Under the pieces are notes generated by a model. It ran no database searches and was not told the DNA's origin. It saw nothing but the letters and a program-made list of their open reading frames with translations. 64,000 nucleotides of DNA from Methyloceanibacter sp. Its GTDB lineage: Bacteria; Pseudomonadota; Alphaproteobacteria; Rhizobiales; Methyloligellaceae. Below are positions 50,056-59,422 of the stretch, one piece after another; the stretch's first letter is position 1; each line of letters begins with the position of its first letter. The stretch spans positions 42,349-106,348 of the forward strand of contig JASJEH010000002.1 of the NCBI GenBank assembly GCA_030064755.1. The letters are read 5' to 3'. The translations under genes and the position numbers were made by a program.

Positions 50056-50984
50056 CAGAGCTCGCGGATATAGGCGACCATGCGCCGGCGCATCTCTTCG
50101 TCGGGAAGCGGTTCACGCGCTGATGTAAGATTCTCACGGACGTGATCCACGCGTGTGGTCGCTGGAATAGCGCATGTTATGGCAGGATGCGCGATCACGA
50201 ACTTGAGGAGGAATTGTGCCCAGCTCGCAGCGCCGATGTCATCGGCCCATTCGGGCAGTTTCTCATCCTCAAAGCGGTGGATCAGTTCCTTTCGACGAAA
50301 CGGGCGATTCGCAATCACGGCGATGCCCTTTTCTTGCGCGAGGGGAAGCAGGCGGTCCTCAACCTCTCGGTCCACGATATTATAGGTAAGCTGAACGAAA
50401 TCGAGATCATGCTCGTGCATGATCTTCTCGAGCTCGTTATGACGGCGACCGTGCGACGTTGTAATCCCGACATAACGCAGCTTTCCGTCATTCTTCATGG
50501 CACTAAGCGTGTCGAGGTGCGCTTCCCAGGCCACAAGATTGTGCACTTGTAGTAGGTCGAACCGGTCAATACCCCAAAGTGCACGCGTTCGTTCAATTTG
50601 CCCCGGACCCTCACCTCCGTTGCCTGTCCAGACTTTGTCTGTCGCAAAAACATTGGCTGAAGTGCCGGTCTTTCGTAGACAGTAACCAATGACTTCTTGC
50701 GCGGACCCGTACATGGGAGAGGAATCGATCATGCGGCCGCCGCCATCGAAAAACGCCTGCATGACTTCGGCACTGGAGTCGCGCGCTTCGGGGTCGTCGC
50801 CGACATTGAAGGTTATCCAACTGCCGAGCCCAACGATCGGCAGCGCTTCACCCGAGGACGGGATCCTCTTAGTGAGTGGGGCACCTTGCGCCCGACCAAA
50901 CCGCGGGGCGAGCGCTGTGAGGCCTCCAGCAGCAAGCAATCCAAAAAGCTGACGACGGTTCAGCTGCATACCTACTCCCAACAC
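50055..50984 (-). CDS. Aldo/keto reductase with Tat-like signal
   Basis: NRRQLFGLLAAGGLTALAPRFGRAQG then AKR TIM-barrel motifs (DSSPMYGSAQEVIG). Confidence 0.9.
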   Translation of the reverse strand: MLGVGMQLNRRQLFGLLAAGGLTALAPRFGRAQGAPLTKRIPSSGEALPIVGLGSWITFNVGDDPEARDSSAEVMQAFFDGGGRMIDSSPMYGSAQEVIGYCLRKTGTSANVFATDKVWTGNGGEGPGQIERTRALWGIDRFDLLQVHNLVAWEAHLDTLSAMKNDGKLRYVGITTSHGRRHNELEKIMHEHDLDFVQLTYNIVDREVEDRLLPLAQEKGIAVIANRPFRRKELIHRFEDEKLPEWADDIGAASWAQFLLKFVIAHPAITCAIPATTRVDHVRENLTSAREPLPDEEMRRRMVAYIREL

Positions 50985-51153
50985 TCAAGCGATTGCGTCC
51001 ATTGATAAAACAGATCCTTCTGGCCAAGCCACCGCTTTCTCATCTGTTGCGCAAGAGGCACCGAGGATAGCCAAGGTAGCCGCCAGCCAAATAGGGATGG
51101 CTCAAACCAGTATCGCGAGAGCCGATAAGAGATCGGCACAAAGAACACCGGCC

Positions 51154-51948
51154 CTAGTCCGCCGACCCACTAACCGACGGGTCTAACCCCTCCCAGACTT
51201 GCATATTCTCTTCAAGATGGACGATCGAAGTTGTTCCGGGGATTACGACTACGTTTGGCGAACGCTTCAGCAGCCACGCGATCGCCTCCTTTGGTGCAAG
51301 TCGCGCGCCCGGCTTCATCGGATTCGCACCAAGCGGGCCATAGGGAATAAACGCGATGCCGCGCTCGGCGGTGAAGTCCACAAGCCCGTCACTGTCCGCC
51401 TCGGTCATATTGAACCGGTTTTGAACGCTGGCGATCGGAGCAACCGTCATCGCGCGTTCGAGTTGTTCTCGGCCGACATTGCTCAACCCGATATGGCCGA
51501 TGCGACCGTCGGACTTCGCCTCGGCCAATGCGGCGACGGAGACTTCGATCGGCGTGTCGGGGTCGACGCGATGAAGCTGAAAGAGATCGATTTTGTCGCG
51601 CCGAAGATTTTCGAGCGCGCGATCGACTTGGCGCAGTAGCGTGTCACGGCCACCGTCCAGGACAATCTGGCCTGGTGCCGGCTTGTCGACCCCTCCTTTG
51701 GTGGCGAAAACCACATCACGGCCTTCGAGCGCCTCCCCAAGAATCCGATCGGCAAACTCCGGCCCATAAGCCCAGGCGCTATCAAAGAAGGTCACACCGA
51801 GATCGGCAGCCCGGCGGAGCAAGCGTACCCCACTGGGCCAATCGGGATAGGGCCCATAGTTGCCAGGCTGCCCCGTGAGCCGCATGGCACCATAGCCAAG
51901 GCGGTTTATGGTTAGTTCGTTACCTATCGTGAAAATTCTAGGTGTCAC
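51154..51948 (-). CDS. Aldo/keto reductase
   Basis: LGYGAMRLTG, FFDSAWAYGPEFADRILGEAL, LFQLHRVDP. Confidence 0.92.
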   Translation of the reverse strand: MTPRIFTIGNELTINRLGYGAMRLTGQPGNYGPYPDWPSGVRLLRRAADLGVTFFDSAWAYGPEFADRILGEALEGRDVVFATKGGVDKPAPGQIVLDGGRDTLLRQVDRALENLRRDKIDLFQLHRVDPDTPIEVSVAALAEAKSDGRIGHIGLSNVGREQLERAMTVAPIASVQNRFNMTEADSDGLVDFTAERGIAFIPYGPLGANPMKPGARLAPKEAIAWLLKRSPNVVVIPGTTSIVHLEENMQVWEGLDPSVSGSAD

Positions 51949-51976
51949 GGTTTTTCACTCCGTAGGAATTCGTCCA

Positions 51977-52450
51977 TCAAGGACTTAATGACGCGGATCC
52001 GAGAAACAGCTTTGTCGTTTCCTCGTCGGGAATAGGAAGCGCAGAGGATCCGTGCTCGTGCACGATCAACCAAGCACCGTTCCGTTTCTCTAAGATCAAG
52101 GTGACCCGCGCTTCGGGGAGCTCGATCGGCGTGCCGTCCTGCATCTCACCGCTCGCATGAAGTGAGACAGTGGACCAGGCGATGTCGCCGCGGATTTGCA
52201 CCCGCATATCGTCGTTCGCTTCCAGCCGCCAGGCCTTTGGCACGGTCATGAACTTTCGGTAGTAGGCTGCGGCGGGCTCCCAGCTCGAAAACCCCTTCGC
52301 CGGCCGCCCAAAGTCAAAAGATGAGAACGTGTCGTCCTTCGCGTAGATATGGGAAACCGCGTCAAGGTCGAATGGCGCCTCGGGGCTCGTGCGCCAACTT
52401 GCAACCCAGTCTAGGGTGCGGGCGCGGACCGCATCATGATCGTTTGTCAT
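51977..52450 (-). CDS. SnoaL-like (NTF2-fold) protein
   Basis: DDTFSSFDFGRPAKGFSSWEPAAAYYRKF ... VTLILEKRNGAWLIVHEHGSS. Confidence 0.85.
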   Translation of the reverse strand: MTNDHDAVRARTLDWVASWRTSPEAPFDLDAVSHIYAKDDTFSSFDFGRPAKGFSSWEPAAAYYRKFMTVPKAWRLEANDDMRVQIRGDIAWSTVSLHASGEMQDGTPIELPEARVTLILEKRNGAWLIVHEHGSSALPIPDEETTKLFLGSASLSP

Positions 52451-52480
52451 CGGAGTTTCTCCTGTTGGTCGGGTTAGGGA

Positions 52481-52678
52481 TCAGTGGTGATGGGCAAAGA
52501 TGCGGTTGAGCGCCGGAGCTACGGCGAAAACCATGGAAGGGACTAAGATGGCGCTGGTCAGAAATGTCCGGACCGCAATGGGCAGTTCGATCCCGGCGAT
52601 CTCAAGCGCGACTGACAGAACCGTCACGGCCGGCCAGACGAATAGGAACAAGGCGAAGGCGAAGAGTGGGCGGTTCAT
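52481..52678 (-). CDS. Small membrane protein
   Basis: MNRPLFAFALFLFVWPAVTVLSVALEIAGIELPIAVRTFLTSAILVPSMVFAVAPALNRIFAHHH; good SD upstream of ATG 52678. Confidence 0.75.
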   Translation of the reverse strand: MNRPLFAFALFLFVWPAVTVLSVALEIAGIELPIAVRTFLTSAILVPSMVFAVAPALNRIFAHHH

Positions 52679-52787
52679 GTCAGTCTCCTCAGTTGGAACG
52701 TCGGGTTGCTCCGGCGTCAGATGCATCTCGATGGACTGAAGATCGGCCCGCACGCGCTTGACATCCAATCGCACCTCGTCAAGTTGT

Positions 52788-52804
52788 GATAACCGGAGGT
52801 TATC
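52788..52804. promoter_or_regulatory. Palindrome overlapping the LysR ribosome-binding region
   Basis: GATAACC-GGA-GGTTATC with T-N11-A, ends 3 bp before ATG 52808. Confidence 0.6.
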
Positions 52805-52807
52805 GCG

Positions 52808-53695
52808 ATGTTGATTGAGTTTCGGCTGTGGCGTTCCTTTGTCGTCCTCGCCGAAGAGCTGAACTTTCGCCGCGCGGCCGACCGCCTCGGCCTTTCGCAA
52901 CCGGCGTTGACCAAGCAAATCAAGGAGTTGGAGGACAGGCTCGGCGTCGTTCTTTTTCGGCGCGAACCGCGCGGCGTCGAGAGAACCGACGCAGCGGAGG
53001 CCAACCTAAAAGCCGCGCGCGCCCTAATCGCATCGGCCGAGCGATTGGAGCATGCGTTTCGGACCGCTGAGACCTCAGCAGCTGAACACGTCTCACTCGG
53101 CGCGCTCTCATACGTCACCCAGCGGCTGCTGCCGCGCGCGCTTGTCGCGGCCAGGCAGACTCGGCCAACCTTGCAGACAAAGGTGTTCGATATGACACCC
53201 GTCGAAGCGGTCGGCGCCGCTGGCGAGGGCAGAATCGATTTGGGGGTCGCCCTTGCGCCCGTTCGCGAGCCCAACGTCGTGACGAGGCCGCTTGTCGAAG
53301 GGTGCTGGATGGTTGTTGCTCGACGAGATCAGGATCTTCCGTCCGCGCCCGGGCTCAGCGATCTAAACGGTGAAGCGCTGGTCCTGTTTGCCAGGCGCTA
53401 CAACCCCGATCTGTACGATGACGTCGTCTCGAAGCTCGCGGCACAAGCACCGCACGCGACAATCGCCTATCACGCCCAGGACCCTTCCGCTGGGCTCGAA
53501 ATGGCTTCCCATGGTCTGGGGATGTTAATCGCCGCCTCTTATGCTCTGCCGCCACTGCCGGAGACTCTGGTGGGCCGGCCACTCGACGGGCTGGGCGGGT
53601 CGCTCGCACTGAAGCTCGTGTGGCGCCGGGATCGAATGAGACCGGCCTTGCGGGCTTTGATCGATGGTTTCACGGAGACAAGCGGCAAGATGTGA
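52808..53695 (+). CDS. LysR-family regulator
   Basis: EFRLWRSFVVLAEELNFRRAADRLGLSQPALTKQIKELEDRLGVVLFRR. Confidence 0.94.
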   Translation: MLIEFRLWRSFVVLAEELNFRRAADRLGLSQPALTKQIKELEDRLGVVLFRREPRGVERTDAAEANLKAARALIASAERLEHAFRTAETSAAEHVSLGALSYVTQRLLPRALVAARQTRPTLQTKVFDMTPVEAVGAAGEGRIDLGVALAPVREPNVVTRPLVEGCWMVVARRDQDLPSAPGLSDLNGEALVLFARRYNPDLYDDVVSKLAAQAPHATIAYHAQDPSAGLEMASHGLGMLIAASYALPPLPETLVGRPLDGLGGSLALKLVWRRDRMRPALRALIDGFTETSGKM

Positions 53696-53821
53696 GCATG
53701 CTGTTTGAGCATTTGAGGGCCGAACCAACGCCGCCCGTCCGAAAGCGTTCAGCGGCTTCACGAGTACAGCTTATCCTCCAATCTCTCACGTCGACTCGAT
53801 CGCGTTGAAGGTGTCCTCGCC

Positions 53822-54289
53822 CTATCTTGTGAGTCTCATGGCGGGTTCGTTCTCATTCCAGCCTTCCAAGCCACCCGCAACTCGACGAAACCGCATGCAC
53901 CTTGTACCCGCCATACTAATTTTGACGCAAAAGTTGTCACCTTTTGCACTCCATGTGGCTGGCAGAGGGATGGGTCCACGTCCGCGAAACGAACCAGTGC
54001 CGTCGGGCCTCAGTGTGATTGTTGCCTTCCTGCCGTTTTGCATGACCCCGGACCACGGACGGCCATCAGCCAGAATCTTGGCGGCTTGTGCGGCGGACAA
54101 AAACGTTTGGGCATTCCCTTGAGCGTCCTGCCCCCTTGCAGTCTCAGCCGCCGCGAAGAACCCGACTGCCGCGAGCGGCAGCATAAGCAAAAACTGGACG
54201 ACGCCTTGCCACAGAACACATGGCACTTCGTTCGTCGATCGTCGCGCGGTGCTTTCGACAGTCTGAGAGCTTCCTACGAAACATGTCAT
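53822..54289 (-). CDS. Small secreted hypothetical protein
   Basis: Hydrophobic leader (FLLMLPLAAVGFFAAAETARG); ATWSAKGDNFCVKISMAGTRCMRFRR; SD before ATG 54289. Confidence 0.7.
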   Translation of the reverse strand: MTCFVGSSQTVESTARRSTNEVPCVLWQGVVQFLLMLPLAAVGFFAAAETARGQDAQGNAQTFLSAAQAAKILADGRPWSGVMQNGRKATITLRPDGTGSFRGRGPIPLPATWSAKGDNFCVKISMAGTRCMRFRRVAGGLEGWNENEPAMRLTR

Positions 54290-54329
54290 GATACAGACTT
54301 TATCTCCCTTGAACGATAGATGGTGATGT

Positions 54330-55088
54330 TCATCGCGTCGTCTCTCGGCGTGGCGAGCACTGCCGTGTTTCGTTGACGATACGTCCGTCCTCCATCTCAA
54401 GAATGCGGTCAGCAAGATCGAGAATTCGATTGTCGTGGGTCACCATGAGAACGGTGCGGTGTTGTTGCTTGGCTAGGTCATGCAGCAGGTTGACGGTCTG
54501 CCGGCCTGTGACTTTGTCGAGTGTTGCCGTGGGTTCGTCCGCCAAGATAAGTGGCGACCTGGCGACGAGCGCCCGCGCGATCGCGACGCGCTGCTTCTGG
54601 CCGCCAGAGAGTTGCGCGGGGTAAGCATCGGCCCACCGCGTCAACCCAACGCCCGCAAGGATCGCCGCGGAACGCTTCCGCCAATCCGCAAGCGCCTCCG
54701 GACCATGCACCTCGAGCCCCATGCGCACGTTCTCAAGAACCGTCAGACTTTGGTGCAGATTGTGAGCCTGATAGATGAAGCCAATCCGGCGGCGGGTGGC
54801 AATCATCGTCTGCTCATCGGCTTCTGCCATTTCGACGCCAAGCGTTCTCACACTCCCGGCCTGAACGGAACGCAGCCCACCGACAAGAGTAAGCACCGTC
54901 GTCTTGCCGCAGCCTGACGGGCCCATCAAGAAGATGATCTCCCCGCGCAAGACATCGAGATCCAGGCTGAACAGGATCTGTTTGCGTGTCGGTCCTTTAC
55001 CGAACCAATGGCAGAGACCATTGATACAGATTGCAGAAGTTGAACGCGGCTTAGGCCCGAAACAATTGGCATGCGGGAGTTGGGTCAT
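54330..55088 (-). CDS. ABC transporter ATP-binding protein (DevA-like)
   Basis: [39 protein letters not shown]. Confidence 0.93.
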   Translation of the reverse strand: MTQLPHANCFGPKPRSTSAICINGLCHWFGKGPTRKQILFSLDLDVLRGEIIFLMGPSGCGKTTVLTLVGGLRSVQAGSVRTLGVEMAEADEQTMIATRRRIGFIYQAHNLHQSLTVLENVRMGLEVHGPEALADWRKRSAAILAGVGLTRWADAYPAQLSGGQKQRVAIARALVARSPLILADEPTATLDKVTGRQTVNLLHDLAKQQHRTVLMVTHDNRILDLADRILEMEDGRIVNETRQCSPRRETTR

Positions 55089-55097
55089 TCGGTGATC

Positions 55098-56279
55098 TCA
55101 GAAAACATCGGCAGGGTCTGCCGCTTTGAGACGGCGCGTCGCGACCAGGCCGGAAAGACAACACATGGAGAAGGTCAGAACCAGTACAAGGGCGGCTCGG
55201 TCCAACGGCATGTCGATGGCGAGCTCTGTGCCTTTCGCAATAACTGCGTAGAGCCCAAGGGACATCAAGACGCCCGGGACAAAGCCGAGCGCGGCTAGAA
55301 GCAACGCCTCCTCGAAGACTACACCGAGCAGATAGCCGTGCGAGTAGCCCATCGCCTTGAAAGTAGCGTACTCAGCGAGATGATCATTCACATCAGCCGA
55401 CAGGATTTGATAAACGATCGCGAAGCCGATCACGAAGCCAAAGACGACGCCGAACGTGAAGATGAAGCCGATCGCCGTATTGTCCCGCATATAGTCCTTG
55501 ATGTAGTCGGCATACTGCTCCGTCGTCATGACTTGCGTGTCGCTGGCGGGCAACGCCTGCTTCAGCCTGTTCGCCACGTCGTCAATGTCGGCCTCAGGAT
55601 CAACCTTGAGCATGATCGCACTCGCCGCGGCACCCGAGCGTCTTGGGAATAGACGAAAAAACGTCTGATCGCTCACGATAGCGGTTCCGTCGGCATCGAA
55701 GGATGCGCCCAGTGAGAACAGCCCAGCCAACGAAATCGTTCGCCCCGAGACTTCAACGCTCGCCGCGCCCTTCTCGTCGATGACTTGAGCAATGGCGCCA
55801 AATGGCCTTCGTGTGAGACGATCGAGAAGCGCGGTCTCCGCCACCCTGAGCTTTGCCCGTTGCACGCTTATCTCGGGGTCAACGAAACCGTCGAACTCGG
55901 GGTCCACACCAAAAACAGTCACATTCGCCTGCCTGATGCTGATCGGGGTTCGGAACGAGACCGAGCCGACGTAGAGCGAGGCGCCCGACGTGACCCCTTC
56001 GACACCAAGCGCTTGATAGAGGCGGCGGCGGGGTAATGTGCCTAGCTTTCCGAACTGGCGCGCTTCAGGGCTCAAGAGCATGATGTCCGCACTAAGTACA
56101 CGCACCGGCTTCACAGCGTTCTCGAACAATGCGCCCATGACACCGAGTTGCATGAAGATCAGCATGTTGGCAAACACCACACCGGCGAGCGCGACAGCAA
56201 GGCGCATGGGCTTGTGCCGCAACTGGCGCCAGCCGAGCGGTGTGCGCGTCGCAAGCACTGCAATCGGGTTAGAGATCAT
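55098..56279 (-). CDS. DevC-like ABC permease (FtsX family)
   Basis: PLGWRQLRHKPMRLAVALAGVVFANMLIFMQLGVMGALFENAVKPVR typical DevC N-terminus. Confidence 0.93.
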   Translation of the reverse strand: MISNPIAVLATRTPLGWRQLRHKPMRLAVALAGVVFANMLIFMQLGVMGALFENAVKPVRVLSADIMLLSPEARQFGKLGTLPRRRLYQALGVEGVTSGASLYVGSVSFRTPISIRQANVTVFGVDPEFDGFVDPEISVQRAKLRVAETALLDRLTRRPFGAIAQVIDEKGAASVEVSGRTISLAGLFSLGASFDADGTAIVSDQTFFRLFPRRSGAAASAIMLKVDPEADIDDVANRLKQALPASDTQVMTTEQYADYIKDYMRDNTAIGFIFTFGVVFGFVIGFAIVYQILSADVNDHLAEYATFKAMGYSHGYLLGVVFEEALLLAALGFVPGVLMSLGLYAVIAKGTELAIDMPLDRAALVLVLTFSMCCLSGLVATRRLKAADPADVF

Positions 56280-57574
56280 TTTTCAAACACGGCCTCGACC
56301 TGGAGGCGTGAAAGATTCGCGACTTTGCGACTTGTGTCTTCGTCGAGGGCCACAAAAACCTCTGCAACTCTGGCATCGGTAGCGGTTGCCGGGTCGTTGT
56401 TCACAACGGATTGACGTTTGATAGCGGCACCTATTCGCTCCACTGTGCCGGTGACGCTGCCGCCCAAGGCACGGGCTCGGATCGTGACGCGTTGGCCCAA
56501 CCGAACGCGCCCTATGTCGGTCTCATAGACCTCCACCACGGCCCGCATCTCGTTGGTCGCTCCGATCTCAAGAAGACCATCGCTCCCGATCCTTTCACCA
56601 GTGCGAACATAGAGCTCGATGACGCGTCCGTTGAATGGCGCGCGGATGACAGATTGATCGAGTTCGGCCATGGCAACCTTGACGGCCGCTTGGGCGGCTG
56701 CGAGCTCCTGTTCGCTCAGGGCAACATCGATGAGCCTACTCTCAGCGCCATCATCGGCGTTCACAGTTGCCTGAATACGCGCGAGCCCAGCCACTGTCTC
56801 CCGCACCGTCGCGTCCGCCGTCAACATCTCCATCTTCTTCTTCTCGACATTGGAAGGAGTCCCGTAACGACGATCGAGAAGTGCCTTTTGGCGGTCGTAT
56901 TCTGCCGAAGCAGACTCGAGACTGGCGCGTGCCCTTTCGAGCGCAGCACGGCGCGCTTCGATGGTGTAGGCGATTTCAAGTTTTTGCCTTTGAAGCATGA
57001 GCTGCTTGAGCGCAACATCGGCCTTCGATGCTTCTAGTTGCGCGGCAAGTCGGTCTTGCGTGTCTAATACGGCAAGAACCTCGCCCGCCTCGACTTCGTC
57101 TCCCTCCTGAACTTTGAGTTCCTTGATGCGTGATCCGTCCGGACTGCCCGGCGCGCCAACCTTGATGATAGTGCTCGAAGGCTCCAGGAACCCGAGCCCC
57201 ACAACGGCAGGAATCACGGGCCGTGCTGGCGCGGCGCCGACCGACGCTTGTTGCGGCGTCGAGATGTACCAGTAAGCCAAAACCCCGGCAGCAGACAGAA
57301 GAAGCCCACTGAGTATCCAAGTGAAGCGCCGCTTGCGCCGCCGTGGGTTCCTCGCCGGGCCCTTCAAGTAGGCCTCAAGCTCGGGCTCGGTATCCTTCAG
57401 GCCGAAAACCCCCTCATCGGTTTCCGGCGTCTGTGCCGCCGATGGCGCCGGATCGGGTTCAGAAAAGCGGGGCTCAGAAACCAATGGCAATTCGCCCGTT
57501 TGAGACGAAATAGTCTTCAAATCCACGCCCTCGGAACTGTCTCGGGCGACCATCGACGGCCGCGGGGATCTCAT
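56276..57574 (-). CDS. DevB-like periplasmic adaptor (HlyD family)
   Basis: TM, coiled coil, LFVRTGERIGSDGLLEIGATNEMRAVVEVYETDIGRVRLGQ-type motif; ATGA overlap with devC. Confidence 0.9.
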   Translation of the reverse strand: MRSPRPSMVARDSSEGVDLKTISSQTGELPLVSEPRFSEPDPAPSAAQTPETDEGVFGLKDTEPELEAYLKGPARNPRRRKRRFTWILSGLLLSAAGVLAYWYISTPQQASVGAAPARPVIPAVVGLGFLEPSSTIIKVGAPGSPDGSRIKELKVQEGDEVEAGEVLAVLDTQDRLAAQLEASKADVALKQLMLQRQKLEIAYTIEARRAALERARASLESASAEYDRQKALLDRRYGTPSNVEKKKMEMLTADATVRETVAGLARIQATVNADDGAESRLIDVALSEQELAAAQAAVKVAMAELDQSVIRAPFNGRVIELYVRTGERIGSDGLLEIGATNEMRAVVEVYETDIGRVRLGQRVTIRARALGGSVTGTVERIGAAIKRQSVVNNDPATATDARVAEVFVALDEDTSRKVANLSRLQVEAVFEK

Positions 57575-57612
57575 GCGCCCGACATGGTCTCAGAGAACGG
57601 CGGCGATGTGTT

Positions 57613-57627
57613 TTAAGAGATGTTAAG
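57613..57627. promoter_or_regulatory. Direct-repeat operator candidate TTAAG-N5-TTAAG upstream of devB
   Basis: TTAAGAGATGTTAAG, 10-bp spaced half sites, about 40 bp upstream of the devB start. Confidence 0.5.
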
Positions 57628-57691
57628 TTTGGTTTCCCGTTGATTGCGCAACGACTTAGCGGCAAGCCGAGATTTCCCGCGCTAAAACGTT

Positions 57692-59026
57692 TTAGTTGGT
57701 CGAGGCGCAAGGGAGCGTGATCCTGACGATCACGCCGTTCGGCGTCCGGTGGCGCAGGCGGATATCGCCACCATGGCGGCGCACAATCTCTCGTGCGAGC
57801 GAGAGTCCGAGCCCAAAGCCGTCGGTACTGGAGCGAGAGTCATCCACTTTGAAAAACGGCTCAAACACCTTCGCGCGTAAACTCTCAGGGATCCCCGGCC
57901 CGTCATCGCTGATGTCGATTTCAGCAACGCTGTCCTTTGTCCGAAGGGTGACCAAAGCGGAGCCGCCGTACTTCACCCCGTTTTCGACAATATTCGTCAG
58001 AGCCCTGGACATTGCGCTCGCACGAACTGGCCACGCCAAACGATCCGGTCCTTCGTAGCAGACATCAAGGCCGACATCCGAGAAGTCCGAGCAGATCGTC
58101 TGGATCATGCTTGGGAGATCGACTTGCGCAACCTCTTCCGCTTTTTCAGTCCCGCGCATGACTTCCAGGGTCTCCTCGAGCATACGGTTCACTCGTTCGA
58201 TGTCACCCAGCATGGCCTCTCTGAGACCGAAGTCTTCGACAAGCTCCGAGCGCAATCGAAGACGAGTCAAAGGCGTTCTCAAATCATGACTGATTGCAGT
58301 CAACATACGCGTTCTGTCGTCGAGCAGCCCACGGATACGATCTCGCATATCATTGAGAGCGTCAGCCAACTGTCTGATCTCGCGTGGACCCTCCCGAGTA
58401 ACTTCTTGCATGTCCGCTGGGGACTCCCCGAAACTTCGCGTTGCACTGGCAACTGCGGAAAGCGGCGCCGTAAACCACCGAACGGCATAGACGGAGACCA
58501 ACAGAAGAAAGATCAGGACGATGACGATCGCCAGAGCCGCCGGCGTCAATAGCAAGTGCCATATGCTTGATCTTGGTGCTGGTTCGAAGATCAAGGCATT
58601 CTCTCTGTCCAACGCCAGGACAACCTGCTCGCGGGGACCAGCCGGAAACCACATTCCGTCGATCACGTCGACGGCATCGTAGCGCGACAGTTGGCGCTCC
58701 GTGAGGCCCCAGGACAGCCCCTTGTTTAAGCCGGCGGGCAACGGCTGTAACACCTCACGCGAGACCTTCGCGACGGCGACGCCAGAAGCGACGGCGGCAT
58801 TGACCAAGGCGGCTCGTTCTTTGGTAGATGGCATTTCTTGAACGAGCTGCATGAAGGTCGCTATCTGGGCCGCTACCAAAGGGGGGCCGTCCTTCGGCAT
58901 GTTTGGACTGTACAAGAAAATGAAGATGCTCACGGTTAGGCCGATGCCGAGAACAACTGATACTGTCACAAGGCCTGTCAATTGTGTGGCGAGACTACTC
59001 AGTGACAACCAATGCGGACGTTTCAT
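57692..59026 (-). CDS. EnvZ-like sensor histidine kinase
   Basis: HAMP, LTAISHDLRTPLTRLRLRSELVED, ENGVKYGG, DDGPGIP. Confidence 0.95.
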   Translation of the reverse strand: MKRPHWLSLSSLATQLTGLVTVSVVLGIGLTVSIFIFLYSPNMPKDGPPLVAAQIATFMQLVQEMPSTKERAALVNAAVASGVAVAKVSREVLQPLPAGLNKGLSWGLTERQLSRYDAVDVIDGMWFPAGPREQVVLALDRENALIFEPAPRSSIWHLLLTPAALAIVIVLIFLLLVSVYAVRWFTAPLSAVASATRSFGESPADMQEVTREGPREIRQLADALNDMRDRIRGLLDDRTRMLTAISHDLRTPLTRLRLRSELVEDFGLREAMLGDIERVNRMLEETLEVMRGTEKAEEVAQVDLPSMIQTICSDFSDVGLDVCYEGPDRLAWPVRASAMSRALTNIVENGVKYGGSALVTLRTKDSVAEIDISDDGPGIPESLRAKVFEPFFKVDDSRSSTDGFGLGLSLAREIVRRHGGDIRLRHRTPNGVIVRITLPCASTN

Positions 59027-59162
59027 CGAAACTGCTTTCGCTCGGCTTGGGATACTAGCGGCCTGGCGTACTGGAGCGACGTGTTGTTCCTTGCCCCTAA
59101 ATGTCTAGGCCTACTCGATCAATATAGGCCTCTTTCTCTCACGAACAGCGCAAGCAACATTT

Positions 59163-59177
59163 CTTAACACGGCTTAA
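59163..59177. promoter_or_regulatory. Direct-repeat operator candidate CTTAA-N5-CTTAA
   Basis: CTTAACACGGCTTAA, inverse orientation of the 57613 motif (reverse complement TTAAGCCGTGTTAAG). Confidence 0.5.
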
Positions 59178-59422
59178 TCCGCAACAACGCTCGCCAGAAG
59201 TAGGCTCTCACGCAGAACGAACGTGTGTGCTCAATCGTGAACGCAAGCCGACGCGCATAGCTGGGTGCATCGCCTGCCACTAGCGGCCGGTCAACTTGTC
59301 ATCCGCGTCAATTGCCGCGCAGGTGCACTTCGGTGCGCGCGAAGCGTTCGCTAGAGACGGAACGATGTGTGGAAGAAGTGATGCTGACGCAAGTCCATAG
59401 CGGCGCTGCAATCGACGCCACC

